Positions 1-18,919 of a stretch of DNA of 64,000 bases are shown here, piece by piece. The first letter of the stretch is position 1. The number at the start of each line of letters is the position of its first letter. The DNA lies in the NCBI GenBank assembly GCA_949752735.1, contig OX457052.1:38417457-38481456 (forward strand), in the 5' to 3' direction. The notes under the pieces are model-generated. The model saw only the letters and a program-made list of their open reading frames with translations, was not told where the DNA came from and did no database searches. The translations under genes and the position numbers were made by a program. The stretch is from Lumbricus terrestris. Its lineage: Eukaryota; Annelida; Clitellata; Crassiclitellata; Lumbricidae.

Positions 1-575
1 TTCGGTTATTGTTAACGAAAACTTCTAGACACCGCGGCATCTTGTAAAAAAGCGCTTTGATCAATTGGAATAAAATTTGGTGTAGACCTAGTGGAACAAT
101 TATTCTCGGGTGTTGATGAAAGATGGATGTAGTGTCTCTACACAGGAGGTCAGTCATGTAGGCTAATTATTAATTTTCGGACTATGCCCTCATCGTTTCA
201 GCTGAAGTAAGACATGACGGCGCCACATTTTGACGAGAGACTTTGAAACGTAGGAAGATAAATCTTGAATATCATGAACGAGTATTTGCTGGTTCTTTCA
301 CAACATTTGGATTCATGCTTTGATTCAGCTAGAATGAGGTTCACCTTTTCTCTCTTTCTAACGTTTTGCGCAGCTTGCACATGAGGTATGAAGATTTTAT
401 TGACCGCTTGCATCACTTCAAATCCAAAATTGCAATCTCGATTAAACGAAGCATACATGTACTAGGCCTATTCATTATTACTTCCTATTGCACATCATTT
501 CTTTCTAATAAATTATTATACGTCGTCCGGATTCGTAGGAATTTTCTTTAAGTTGTAAGTGATTTTATTCAATAG
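1..575 (+). other. Intron 2 of DUF4773-like gene 1 (3' part)
   Basis: Noncoding. The stretch aligns by eye with the homologous introns at about 13953-14831 (gene 2) and 44390-44954 (gene 3), sharing many short blocks. It ends in an acceptor AG at 574-575. Two small open frames here are not conserved between copies and are not called. Confidence 0.75.
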
Positions 576-668
576 CTTGCGTGGTGTTGACCTATACTCC
601 AGCCGATGAAACTGTGTTAATCTCTGTTACGCTCGGGGGCCAAGCCGTATACGAGAAGAAATTCCGTG
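576..668 (+). CDS. DUF4773-like secreted protein gene 1, coding exon 3
   Basis: A 93-nt exon between acceptor AG (574-575) and donor GTAAGT (669-674). It has the same length and phase as exon 3 of genes 2 and 3. It encodes a Cys followed by VVLTYTPAD and ends in YEKKFRG, a beta-strand-rich segment with one conserved Cys. Coding exons 1-2 of this copy lie upstream of the window. Confidence 0.75.
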
Positions 669-1227
669 GTAAGTATAATCAAAACACGACGTGAGTTCAA
701 TCTGATATCACGCCGTCTAATTTTAGGACAGTCTATTCCAATTTACTGTCAAACTGAACTTGAACGTTTTGGGGATGGGTTTCGAATAATGACAATACAG
801 TGGCACGAAGGCTATCCTGGGACGCAACAACCTTCGGACGCTTCCATCACAAAGGTCGACTTAGCCTTGCAGATGACACTGGTAAAAATCAACGAGTATT
901 ATAGTAGTGAGCTTTGCATGGCAGCGACACGGTCAAATGCAACTACAGTGCTGGCCAGTGCATTAGAAACACATATAAAAATCATGAAAAAACACTGGAA
1001 TTAGCAATTAGCATATCTTCTTTCTAGCCAGAACACAGTCGAAGAACAATTAAAAGCTGCTTATAAGATAAAACAGTGTCTTCTGTCATTAGTTAATGAT
1101 TTTTTATCAGCGAAATTTTTATAGACATTATAGATAGCTTCCAGCCGAAATACATGAAATGTGCATGTACGAAACTACATTTGTACATGTGTACGTCTAC
1201 ATGTCGTTCAAAGTGTCATTAATCATT

Positions 1228-1400
1228 ATGCAGTGGGGTGTGCACTACCAAACGCTAATGGACCCGGTTGCCAATGTTAACTTCAATACTTTGTGTAACC
1301 ACCCTTGCTGCTAATGACTTGAGCAATACGCTTCGGCATCCTCTGTATCAGGCGTGTACAGAGTACACATGTCGCAGATGTCGTGTAGGGCCATTTATAC
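1228..1400. mobile_element. Tc1/mariner-like fragment (tentative)
   Basis: Begins CAGTGGGGTGTGC, like the CAGTGGTGTGC terminus of the Tc1-type foldback at 7138. It continues into sequence resembling the subterminal/transposase part of Tc1-like elements. No second end or target duplication was found, so this is at best a remnant. Confidence 0.3.
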
Positions 1401-1436
1401 ATTTTTGTAATTATTTTACTTGAGGAAGAATCACTG

Positions 1437-1585
1437 AAGGCTGTGAAATAATTCAACTCACTGCCAATACTTTTGATATTTCAGTTGTTGTTATAAAATT
1501 TTATATTAAACAATACTGCCACTGAAGCCGTGGTCGACGCTCGCGGAACTCTTGGATTCTGCGGAACCCCGGTTGAAAATCACTG
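1437..1585. mobile_element. Right end of a hAT element in gene 1
   Basis: Parallels 16450-16608 of gene 2, ending in the same hAT-type terminus (GGTTGAAAATCACTG). The left half present in gene 2 (from 15348) is absent here. Either the insertion predates the gene duplication and gene 1 lost the left half, or part was copied between genes. Confidence 0.5.
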
Positions 1586-1715
1586 GCTTAGACTAATTAA
1601 ACCGCAAAGCTTGTAATACTTTGGATTCGGATTTAGCAGTAGGCCTAGTGAAGATTGCGATGATTTCAAAACTTTTCGCAGTCCTGCTAATCAAAACAAG
1701 CATTTATGCTTTTAG

Positions 1716-1954
1716 TCTCGAATCCGCCAACGCCATGCTTCGTGCTGAATCGGGTGAATATCATCTGTTTCAACTTCTACGACTTCAAAGTTGACACAGA
1801 AACTTTCACCGGATGCGTCAGATTTGTTGCGAACTTCATGGGGAAAAAGTTCAGTCATGTTCTTGGCTGCTTCACAATTGCCATTCCCCATTCTGACGGG
1901 CTTCTCCCGCCTCCAGAGACCGCGCCTAATCCCAAGTCAGATCACAAGGTGTAA
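1716..1954 (+). CDS. DUF4773-like gene 1, terminal coding exon 4
   Basis: A 239-nt exon from the acceptor at 1714-1715 to the TAA at 1952-1954, the same length as exon 4 of gene 2. The split codon is completed in frame. The exon encodes SNPPTPC, then CFNFYDFKV, GCVRF and LGCFTI, a Cys-rich C-terminal half with the Asn-Pro-Pro...Cys signature, then a Pro/Lys-rich tail. The frame is open and all Cys present in the other copies are kept, so this copy looks functional. Confidence 0.78.
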
Positions 1955-2826
1955 CTGGTACACATCGACAATGCAGTCGAAATGAATCCTGTACACCTGT
2001 ATAATCCAAAAACATTCCTATGAAAATTGTGATGATGTGTTATTAAATTGCAAGCGGTATTACGCTGAATGCCATGACTTCTGTGTAGATGTGCTCTGGA
2101 TGTGTCTCTTATTATTCAGCTGTGTATAATCAACTGACTTACTATGGCCATTCACGTTCGAATAAAAAAAAATGCATGATGTGCAGCAACGGTGTTAATT
2201 TGTGGAAAGTATTGTAGGCGCTATTGTATTTTTGAAATAATATTGTATTGTTTATGGGGATTTATCAGGCACCTCTTACAGTTCTAGCTATTCAGAGGCG
2301 TGTCACCCCCGGTGAAATAAGAAAGACTTCAAGCAGCGAAGAGCTGAAGATGACGCTCCAATAAGATCTTAATATTACGGATAACTGGTGTGACACCGTT
2401 GTTGCTACACAGCCTACAAATTAGTAGTCTGATCAAGTTCTTTTCCCAGTGTAACTATTTCATTTTAATCGACTATTTCACATTATTATCACTATGAATG
2501 TTTCTTCACTACAGTGATCATACCTATTACCTAACATGTGATGGTGCATAGAACAATCCAGTAGGCTTTGACTCAGGTTTAGGCTAGAAGTTATATAAAA
2601 TTGGAATAGAAGTGAAGAGCGAGTAGCTCAGATGGCTATCACAATAATAAATTTCATGCCAGTCATAGTAGTATTTAGGCAGACTGGTTAATAATGACTT
2701 AGGCACCGATTATAACTAACTAAAACACGCAGATAGGCCTATACATTACTGTAGTGCATAGTTACAGTTACAGTTACAAAATACAATTAAAAACAATTAA
2801 AGGATGAGCGCCAAAGTAAGCTTATT
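1955..2826 (+). other. 3' flank of gene 1
   Basis: 3' UTR, then sequence shared with the flanks of genes 2 (16975-17450) and 3 (51409-51850). It includes an old minus-strand LINE remnant around 2290-2370 that is present in all three copies and therefore predates the duplications. The rest holds nothing I can name. Confidence 0.55.
2161..2166 (+). promoter_or_regulatory. Polyadenylation signal AATAAA, gene 1
   Basis: AATAAA followed by an A run about 207 nt after the stop codon. It is at the same relative place in gene 2 (17190) and gene 3 (51631). Confidence 0.6.
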
Positions 2827-3120
2827 CAACTTCAACTTCAACTTGTTTATTGATCCCAAAAATATAAAACAAACAATTATGCATTCATAATAGTACACTA
2901 AGTGATTAATTGCAGTTAACAATAATTGCGATGGTATAGCTTAGTGTGCAATCATTACTGTGAAAATAATTAAGGGAGCAAAAGGCTACCCGAAGGGAGG
3001 GATCCCGCTAGTGGGGCCTATTTACTAAAGAAAAAAATCTTCACTGTAATATGATCAATGACAATAATTTAGGAAACAGATAGAAATGACAGTATTTTTG
3101 GAATCAATTAAATAACAGCA
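2827..3120 (-). mobile_element. LINE 3' UTR fragment
   Basis: On the minus strand it ends with an AATAAA-type signal and a short TTGAAG repeat tail (2827-2855). The internal block near 2975-3030 resembles the 3' UTR of the LINE at 12340-13722. It carries no coding sequence. Confidence 0.5.
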
Positions 3121-3177
3121 GCAGGATACCTTCCCTTATAGAACGGACTTGCACGCCTATAGAAAAACAGTGTGCTA

Positions 3178-3710
3178 TTGTAATGTAATGTAATGTAATG
3201 TAATTCAGACAATTTGTATAGCATCGTCAGTAGCAAGCTACTTCTAGGATGCTTTACACGCATAATGTCAACTGTCAGAGTAAATGTCATGAGCTCGAGA
3301 GCAAGTGTAGCTTCAATTGTTTTTTAAAAGTTGATACAGTTTTGATATCCTGGATGGTTGATGGAAGACTGTTCCAGGCGCGTGGGCCTGCGACGCGAAA
3401 GGCGCGATCGCCCATTTTTGTTTTCGTCGCAGGAATGAACACGTCGGCGGTCTTGGACGATCGCAGCCGGGACCTCCTTGGATCATCTGCTAGCGGTTTG
3501 ATGTTGTCCGCGAGGTAGGCTGGTGCGCAATTGTTGAGGCATTTGTACATTAGGATACAAAGTTTGAAATTGATGCGGTCACCTATGCCAAGCCACTGAA
3601 GCTGGTCTCGAATCGCGCTAGAAATGTGGTCGAATTTTTTCAATCGCAGGACCAGACGAGCAGCAGCATTGATGACCGCCTGAAGCCGAATGATACTGCA
3701 CTGTATCCTA
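3178..3710 (-). pseudogene. CR1/Jockey-like LINE, C-terminal ORF fragment
   Basis: The minus-strand frame 3643-3287 extends upstream without a stop and encodes the typical tail after the reverse transcriptase of CR1-like LINEs: KFDHIS, INFKLCILMYKCL, AFRVAGPRAWNSLP. The 3' end carries a five-base ATTAC repeat (3180-3203). The RT core is missing, so it is a 5'-truncated dead copy. Confidence 0.7.
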
Positions 3711-4560
3711 TTCCACGGGGCTCTGTCTTGTGCCCCTTCTCTTCATAATCTATACATCAGATCTTGCCCCTCGTCTTGCCTCCCATGCTATGCGAGCCCA
3801 TCTGTATGTAGATGATGTCCAACCCTACCAATAATATTGCCCGTCTGAGTTGCCTTGATCGCGTTCTGCGCTCTGCAGCCCACCTTATTGGCCGCATACC
3901 CAAATTCAACCACATCTCCTGCTATATGCGTGACGTGCTCCACTGGCTCCCTCTCAAGCAACGATTTGAGTATAAAATTATGATATCTACTCTAGTCTGG
4001 CGCTGCGTGTTACGCCTTGCTCCTGCCCGCCTTTGTGAGATCTGTAGCCCTACTCTTAGTTTTCACCATTTCCACTCCCTTCGTTCGACTGAACAAAGTC
4101 TGATCTCAGTCCCTTTTGCTCGAACTTCCACTATGCAGAACCATGCTTTCTCGGTGGTAGGACCCTCAACAGGGAATGGTCTTAATCTGACCATCCGCTC
4201 TCTTTGTAAAAAAATGTTCTCAGGCTTTCCTCTCTCATCTTAAGACAGTTTAGGGCTTGGGAAAGTTTACACAAACGGTGGCAACCGTTCTGTCAAGGTT
4301 ACGCGAATAAATGGCTCACATTTTCTTCTTAGCCGGTGGTCTTGTGCATGTATACTATAGACGGTAGTGGCCTACCCTTCTTACTCGACCCACAAGTGGG
4401 CCTAACAACTCACAGTGACACAACCGTTGGTACTTCTCATTCCTCCGTAATTGTTTGAAAATTACCCCTTTCAATCGTGGCATGGTGTTATCAGGTCAGG
4501 AACCCCTCTGAGCGTTTCTCTTGAAGCGGCGCTATACAAATTTACAATCGCAATTACGAT
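3711..4560 (+). pseudogene. Degenerate LINE fragment (RT palm remnant and C-terminal tail)
   Basis: The start retains pieces of a GSVLGPLLF-like block and a YVDD-like block in shifted frames, fused by deletion to a C-terminal tail (3812-4243) with NHISCYMRDVLHWLPLKQR and FSVVGPSTGNGL. The 3' end matches the LINE tail pattern GCGCTATAC...TTACGATT (4528-4560). Several frameshifts; inactive. Confidence 0.65.
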
Positions 4561-5936
4561 TTAGTCGACCATAATGCAACTTGTCGTCGATAGCTGGAAG
4601 TGAGAGCAGCTGACTGACACGCAGACGCGCTGGACGTAATAGGCTTCCTTCGGTAAATGACGAAAGCAAGCATAAAATGTGCATCACGAAGATTTTTACA
4701 CAATTATTTTACACCAGGTGCACGGTGTTATTGTGATACAAGATACATCAATCGATTGCAAATTCATTTGGGATTACATAGAACTAAATTCTGTTACGAT
4801 ATTCCAATCGCTTCTCAAGAAATTAGCTTGAAAACGCTGAGGTCCGCGCGTACCCCCCTCTTGGGCCTTCGTGTACCAAAAAATACCTTGGGCACTAGAG
4901 TGTTAAGAAAAGACTGATCACTCCGAGATGACGCAGTTGAGATGGGGGTTGAGGTTGAAGTTCCAGCAGCAAGACGTGGCAGCTGGTGAAGCATCACAAA
5001 CTGTATAGATTTAGGAAACCACAACTTCAAATGCCGAATAGGTAGCTCTCAGAATCGCCACAACGACTTAGGAAATCTCACACAATTGCTACAAGCAGTT
5101 TCGAATTGTGAAGTGTACAGGTAAATCAGTGAAGTGTACAGGTAAATGCCCAACCATGGACAATGGTAACAACAGATGCAGTGATGCGGGGGTAACTTGA
5201 TACAGTTTGTTGTTAGGGTCGTCACAACTATCAAAATCTTACCAAGGGGTCGCTGCAATAAACAAGTTGAGAATCGCTGGTTTAGAGTCATGGGTCACCT
5301 GCAGACATTTTTGCAGTGGGGCAGAATTTTTACGATTGTCGCTGTTAGATTTTTTAGTAGCAAGAGCTTAAAAAATTTAACGCTGGAAATTAAGAATACG
5401 GGTGTTTTTCAAAGAGGTTTCTTATGCAAATTTATAATTTTCTTTTTGTGTATAATTTTTAATACGAATAGTTTCCTTAGGAATTTGTTAAAAATCAAAA
5501 AGTAGATGTAAAAAGTAGTTTCCGATAGGTGCGTTGTTTAATTCCATAGAATGAATGAATGAATAAATGAACAAAATATAGGTGTAACTTTTCAAGGGAA
5601 AAATGCTCCTCTAGCTGCTTCTAAAGCGCCACTCGAAAACCATTCGCAGGGCGCCAGCTTTCTCACATGTGCGGCATCGAGTCAGAAGCCTGTTCCAAAG
5701 AGTAGTCAAAAAGAGGTCAGATTTAGGCCGCATCCTATCTTTGACTTCTGGCGAACTGAGAGAGACACGTTTTTTGCTGCAACGCCTCTCTATAACCGTT
5801 CAGCGTTTCAACTCGGCGGCCTTTAGAGGCACTTTAGCAGATCCGGTTCCAGAGAAGATATAGCAATAGCCACTACTTCCCTAGTTTTGTACTTCCTGTT
5901 ACTGATGTTTGTTTGTTGAAGACATTGAAAGGTAAT
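4561..5936. other. Intergenic stretch with unresolved repeat debris
   Basis: No supported gene. Around 5265-5283 there is a hAT-like right terminus (AGTTGAGAATCGCTG) without an identified left end. Around 5615-5680 there is a reverse-oriented LINE tail also seen at 54531-54600. The small frames have no recognisable protein. Confidence 0.4.
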
Positions 5937-6210
<274 letters not shown>

Positions 6211-6301
6211 CTCACTCTCAGCACGTTGGAGACGAGAACCTATAAAAAAGCTTTTATTATTTATTGTTTTTAAAGCCTGAGGGATCATACATACCTCGGG
6301 C

Positions 6302-6303
<2 letters not shown>

Positions 6304-6346
<43 letters not shown>

Positions 6347-6597
6347 ATAATAATAATAATAATAATAATCTTTTCTTTAATGAAGCGCCTGCAAGACGCA
6401 CTGCGCTTTACACTTACAAGATATGCAGTAATCTGAATTAAACTTAACTATCAGAACGGACAGCCTTGCAATTACAAAGCGCTAATAGCAGCCAACAAAG
6501 CATATCCGCCAAACGTGGACTCGAATTCGCTACCTCTCACTCTCTACGCCAGCGGGTTATCCATTGCGCTGCCACGTCCATTCCCTCCCCCAACTAT
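6304..6597 (-). mobile_element. tRNA-derived SINE, minus copy
   Basis: Read on the minus strand, a tRNA-like head (near 6597-6530) has A-box-like TGGCAGCGCAATGG and B-box-like GAATTCGAGTCC. A unique body follows, then an ATT-repeat tail (6345-6370) and a 40-nt homopolymer (6304-6344). The same family is at 8272-8512 (+). RNA polymerase III promoter boxes are inferred from the head. Confidence 0.7.
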
Positions 6598-6932
6598 CAA
6601 GTGATCAGGTGTAATCGCAGGAAAATCGATGCGGCTGGTTCGGTGTTTAGCATCGGAGGAGAAAGTCTACAATAATAAATGACTTTATTAGTCAACTATT
6701 TTCTTATCTTACGTCGCCTCATTGCAATGCACGCGTTTTGCGTCGTGGTAAGCTTATATCATTTAAATTAAGACAAAGACACCGTTTTTCAATAATGAAA
6801 TTTAAATAGCAGACTCAATACACTGATACGCGCGAGAATAGATAATTGTGTACACGACAGTTGGCTACGACTCGAGCAAAACGACGTAGAAATTATCTGA
6901 CAACCGAATCAATCACGAGAGTTTGAATTCCC

Positions 6933-7061
6933 TTATATACCGACCAGTCTCCCGTCGCAATTAGACCCACCGACGATTCACGGGAAGACGGGCATCACTT
7001 GACGAAGTGGAATCAGCAGAAACAACGAGGAAGACATCGCTTTGAAGTACTCGCAGCTGAA
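6933..7061 (+). promoter_or_regulatory. TATA box and candidate noncoding leader exon of gene 2
   Basis: TTATATACC at 6933-6941 is followed about 30 nt later by a block conserved at 39093-39221 and 61729-61847, each ending in a GTAAAT donor (here 7062). All three lie 2-3 kb upstream of a coding exon 1, which itself starts with a splice acceptor 20 nt before the ATG. I infer a TATA promoter plus an untranslated first exon spliced to coding exon 1. A partial tandem copy of the exon end follows at 7097-7135. Confidence 0.5.
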
Positions 7062-7137
7062 GTAAATATACTTTGTTTTCATTAGGCGAGGAAGGAATCG
7101 CTTTGAAGCAGCCTACTCGAAGCTCAAGTAAATATTA

Positions 7138-8262
7138 CAGTGGTGTGCAAAAGTCTGGAACTACCTAGAAATATCGTGGTTTTTTCGACTTTCCAGCCTG
7201 TTAATCGCATATTTTCATATGCCCAATACAAACTTTTGTGTGTAACATCATGGGGGATATATTTGGCTATTAGAATCAACTTTTTATTCTAGGTTGAACC
7301 AAATTTTAGAATTTTTGGGGGGAAGTTGCCATGGTAATAGATTTTTGTGTGTAAATCTCGTAATTTGTACTTCTTTGGCCATTGGTGTAAAAATATATTA
7401 GTGTGGTTACAAATGTGTGGTATGAATTCGTTTATAATCATTCATTTATTCATTCATTCATTTGAAAAATTTATATAGCGCCCTGGCTTTCAAGGAGACT
7501 ACTCAGAGGTGCTCCCAGTTCAACCACGGCTAAAAAGACAGGTTTTCGAGCAACTGATAGAAAGCAGGCAAATTATTCCGAGGTATACAGTAAGTGTAGA
7601 ACTAATCATTTAGTTGGCATTGAAAAAGAAGTTTTGTGGGCAGTTATGCGTCAGCATTTGGTGAGCCACCCCTTATTCTTGATCACTTGTCTGCACCGTA
7701 TCTGCATTGAGTACACCATCTTAACGAGGTTGTCATGGGTAAGACATGTTGCCTGGTGGCGATGAGCTACTCACTCAGCTCGCAATTACTGGTGGTATTT
7801 CTCTTTGATATCTTTAAGGCTATTTTGTGCCAGGGATTCTCAGTCGGATTCCAATATGGGGACTGGACTAGTGGACAGACCAGTCCAGCGTCCTGATGTT
7901 GAATGCCAGGGCGCTATATAAATTTTTCAAATGAATGAATGAATAAATGAATGATTATAAACGAATTCATACCACACATGACCTGTTTTAACCATACTAA
8001 TATATTTTTACGCCATTGGCCAAAGAAGTACAAATTACGAGATTTACACACAAAAAACCATCACCATATGGCAACTACCAAGAAAATATTTGTAAAATTT
8101 GGTTCAGCCTAGAATAAAAAGTTGATTCTAATAGCCAAATATATCCCCCATGATGTTACACACAAAAGTTTGTATTGGGCATATGAAAATATGCGAGTAA
8201 GAGGCTGGAAAGTCGAAAAAACACGATATTTCTAGGTGGTTCCAGACTTTTGCACACCACTG
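7138..8262. mobile_element. Tc1/mariner-type foldback element
   Basis: Ends CAGTGGTGTGCAAAAGT / ACTTTTGCACACCACTG with a TA on each side (7136-7137, 8263-8264). The terminal inverted repeats are about 350 bp long (7138-7488 and 7905-8262), so most of the 1,125-bp element folds on itself. The arms include a captured GCGCTATATAAATTT plus TGAA-repeat LINE tail in mirror image. No transposase; non-autonomous. Confidence 0.85.
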
Positions 8263-8271
8263 TATATTATT

Positions 8272-8512
8272 TGGGGGGCCCGGTAGAGTAATGGTTAACA
8301 CACTGGCCAAGAGTGCGAGAGGTAGTGAGTTCGAGCCACCGTTGGGCGGATTTGCTTTGTAGGCTGCCAATGGCGCCGTGTAATTACAAAGCTGTCTGTT
8401 CAGTTGGTAGTTAAGTTTAATTAAGATTACTGCATAACCTGTGAATGTAAAGCGCAGTGCGTTTTCAGGCGCTCAATTAAAGAAAAGATTATTATTATTT
8501 ATTATTATAAGT
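8272..8512 (+). mobile_element. tRNA-derived SINE, plus copy
   Basis: A tRNA-like head (8277-8345) with an A-box-like AGAGTAATGGTTA and a B-box-like GAGTTCGAGCC. The body is collinear with the minus copy at 6345-6597, with an ATT-rich tail at 8490-8512. It sits immediately downstream of the foldback element. Confidence 0.7.
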
Positions 8513-10021
8513 TAATTTGTTTCATTAGGCGGCCGTATAAATATTATTATAATGCTTATAGACCTTAGACTGTGGTCAATTTGCAATTAACTGCTTCACC
8601 ACCGCTTCCCTTTTGAATGTACGCCATGTCATTTTAGGATCCCCCGCACGCACTGTGCAGTCCTTAGGTGCTAGAGGAATACAATAAAGCCAGCGAGTAG
8701 GTCCTTCATGAATACGTGAAACGTCTTTGTAGTTTGCTGTCATCAGAAGAGCGTTAAACGATTTAATAATAATTGTTATCTCTGTTTCTTTTTTGCTGCT
8801 GTTTAACTTAATGTCAGGGTTTTAGCATGCTGATCTACACAAAATGTTACAGTGGTTCTAAATGGATTTGAGCAGCTTTAGATGGACTTTTGCAATTAAA
8901 AATAGTAGAAACTGGTCACTGTCGTCCGATTGGGAATAATTAGCATGGGGAGTGGGAATGAATGGAAGTGACTGTGCAATTCTAAAAATTTCTTAAAACC
9001 ACCCTGCTTAATGTGATGCTATAATTTATGGTAGTGTCGAACGTCTCCATGCTTTAGACTGGCGCTGATAAAGCACGAGCAGTGGCGGAGTTAATTGTTT
9101 ATTCCGCTTGTTATATTCTAATGACGCTGTGTCACAACAAAGGTGATCAGTGTCGCACCCATCCTTTCTTCAAGCTTGGGATTGGCACTTCCAGAGCACA
9201 AGAAGAATTATGCGTTATTCGTAATTTATGGTAGGCCTATAGTGGGAAAGCCGATACTAAACTTATAAGCAAATCTTTCTTGATTATATTTTATTGTATT
9301 CTATCTGACCATTTTGGAAAGCGCTTCTCGCAGCAAAAGTTTTTCATTCCTTTGGAGCATCGTTCGAATGACTGACCCATAGGTCCACTCGACGGTGTGA
9401 AAATCCCATGCGTTTACGCCTTGTCGTGGCGTGGAAGCTTTACCCGACTCTGAGTTATAGGCCTACAGAGACGAGGGTCGGCGACCAAGTGCGCAAGAGC
9501 AACGTTACCTCCGCCACTGGAAGTCCAGGCTTTGCACAGTATGCTTAGCGCCTGCCAGTGCCAGTCCCAAGCCTGGAAGAAGGAGGAGGGCGTCACTAAT
9601 CCTCTTCGTTATCACACAGCGAGCAAAATTAAAATCAACAACCAGCGCCTTTCAGAAGTTATCCCAGTGCGTGCGCCGTCGAGAGAAAAGTCAGGTTTTG
9701 AGGCGAGAGAAAGATGAGGAAATACCACCAGAGCGAACTGATGGTCGAAGTCCATTCCATAGGGAGGAACCTATGCAGACAAATGATCTGGATTGAGCCA
9801 CGGCAGTCCTGACGCGAGGAACAAAGTGGTTAAACCGATCAGGGGATCTAAGAGTCTTCTTGTCACTTTGTTCCCGCGTTTGAAATTAATTACTGCGCAA
9901 AATTAACCTTGCACTAATTCAAATTCAAATTCAAATTCAAATTGTTTATACACGTAGTCAGTATAACTATTTTCCAGTGGACATTGTTTCTACAGGAATG
10001 TGATTGCATTTGAACTTACAG
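8513..10021 (+). other. Intron/5' flank between leader and coding exon 1 of gene 2
   Basis: Shared in blocks with 39236-42072 and 61850-63808. No conserved open frame. It ends in an acceptor (ACTTACAG, 10014-10021) conserved in genes 3 and 4. That supports translation from the ATG at 10042 rather than the in-frame ATG at 10000, which lies in the intron. Confidence 0.6.
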
Positions 10022-10041
10022 TTGAAACGTCACTTGGAAAG

Positions 10042-16974
<6,933 letters not shown>

Positions 16975-18919
16975 ACATTGACAACGCATTCGAAATGAAT
17001 CCTGCCAGGCCTGCATAAACCAAGAACATTCCTATGAAAATGACGATGATGTATTATTTAATGGCAAAACGGTATTCCGCTGAATTCTAAGACTTCTGTC
17101 TAAATGTGCTCTGGATGTGTCTTTTATGAAATCAGACCTTGCTTCAGATCTTGTTTAATCAACTGACTTGATATGGACATTCACGTTCAAATAAAAAAAA
17201 TACATGATGTGCAACTACGGTGTTAATTTGTGGAAAGAATTGTATTGTATTTTTGGACTAATATTGTATTGTATATGGGAATTTATCAGGCACCTTTTAC
17301 AGTGCTAGCTATTCAGACACAGCGTGACATCACCGATGAAATAAGAAAGACTTCAAGCAGCGACGAGCCGAAGATGACGCTCGAATAAGATCTATTATAT
17401 TACGGATAGCGGGTGTGAGGTCATAACACATACCTACAAAGGTATTTAGGACCACCATGGACTACTCTTACGGACAACCCTTTTGACTCAACGCAGCGCT
17501 CGTGAATAAGCCGGTGCCCCGCGCTTGGCTTTCAAGTGACGCTTTTGAAATTAGGAGTTTACAATTACGATTACGATTACGAACTAAGACTTCAACCACT
17601 AGATTTTTTTCAACGACGCCGCAATACATTTTATTCACACTAAGTGAACTGCATAATTATTATCTGAATCAGATCAGAACAAAATGTTAATGTCAACGAG
17701 AAATAAACATTAATTTGCATGGCACGTGGCGGTGTCCGCCGAAAGAGGAACGGCTTGAATAGTAGGCGTGTATTGAAACTGCCAGGGGCCTCACAGGAGA
17801 GAATGGAGGCAGGTCAGAGGGAAGACTATTCGACAGCGAATCAACAACCTATCAAGAAAATCGTGCATGAATAGGCCTACATAGGGCCTACAAATTACCG
17901 TTTGCATTCAAACATAGCCTAGTCATGTTCATAATCCTATAAATAGGGCTTACATGCATATAGGCCTAATTATAGGTCTACATGCCTAGATCTAGGAATA
18001 CCTATTTCGTAGTTATTGATGTTGCATTAAGACCAGCAACACGCTTCATATTTACGACTTAGAAACCCAAAACAGTCTGAGGTTACGTTTGCTGGGCAAG
18101 TCGAAAAGATAATTCTAAATTTTTAATCTGAATGACACCAAAGAATTATCCGAAAGAAACGGAATCGGTCAGTAAGTATCGCAAACCTTAAGACCAACGT
18201 CTAAGAATTCGCAATGCCAGTAGGCCTATAATAATAATTATAGGCCTACTGGCATTGCGAATTCTTAGACGTTGGTCTGAAGGTTTGCGATATTCTTATT
18301 ATTGTCCAAATTGAGACTGAGACCAGAAACCGCCATTTTGTTCTCGAATACCTTTTCCTTACATTACAGTTTAGGCTACATTTGGAGTTAGCTTCTAAAT
18401 CGATTGAACAAAATACGTTGTATAAAATAGTCTAAACATGCTGGTGCATTGAATGGCATACAATTATTGCCGCTGTTTGCACTCTGCAAACAGCGCCAGT
18501 ACCAAACCTGGCTAAAGTGAGGAGAGTGACGCTAACGATTTTTGTTATCACACATGATCGTCAAACTGAAACTACTACGATTATTTTAAAATAATAGCAT
18601 GTATAGACTCAATCAATCAATCAATCAATCATAATTCATATAGCGCCTCTTCAAGGTACCTACTCAGAGGCGCTCCCGGCCTAGATCAAGCGGAAAAAAC
18701 AGTCTTCAACAGTTTGTGAAATTTAGAACAGCTTTGTAGGTGTCGCATAGTCAAGAGATGTCCGTCCATTCCAGGTTGTTGGACCAACCACAGAGAAGCA
18801 TTACGTCACCATATAGACAGCAGAGAGCAGTGGATTATATATGCAAACACATAGTTTCGTAACCATGAATTAAAGATCTAACTATGCCGTTGTGTTTTGA
18901 ATTAAACTAATGTGAATTG
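16975..18919 (+). other. 3' flank of gene 2 with LINE remnants
   Basis: Poly(A) signal AATAAA at 17190-17195. A minus-strand LINE remnant (about 17290-17450) is homologous to 51740-51930. A plus-strand LINE 3' UTR at 17455-17590 ends in TTACGA repeats and is shared with 40405-40530 and 55624-55745. From 17700 the flank parallels 55850-57900. A minus-strand LINE/SINE 3' end with an AATC-repeat tail lies at about 18607-18790. No genes. Confidence 0.6.
18177..18292. repeat. Near-perfect inverted repeat (56-bp arms, 4-nt loop)
   Basis: The arms match with a single mismatch around a short AT loop at the TAGGCCTATAAT centre. The paralogous site at 57236-57290 has only one arm, so the second arm is a copy-specific inverted duplication. 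Confidence 0.9.

Larger units (their letters stand above)
669..1715 (+). other. Intron 3 of gene 1, with transposon remnants
   Basis: Flanked by GTAAGT and a pyrimidine-rich acceptor ending in TTTTAG. The first 300 bases match the start of intron 3 of gene 2 (14925-15230). An open frame at 666-1004 lies in this shared stretch, but it is broken in gene 2, so it is not a gene. The later part holds a Tc1-like fragment and the right end of a hAT element, listed separately. Confidence 0.65.

Noticed and set aside
666..1004. 112-codon plus frame in intron 3 of gene 1
   Set aside because: Homologous intron sequence in gene 2 (14925-15200) breaks the frame; no protein family; it begins over a splice donor.
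10000..10041. In-frame upstream ATG extending gene 2
   Set aside because: A conserved splice acceptor at 10020-10021 lies between it and the signal peptide, and gene 3 has unrelated sequence there.
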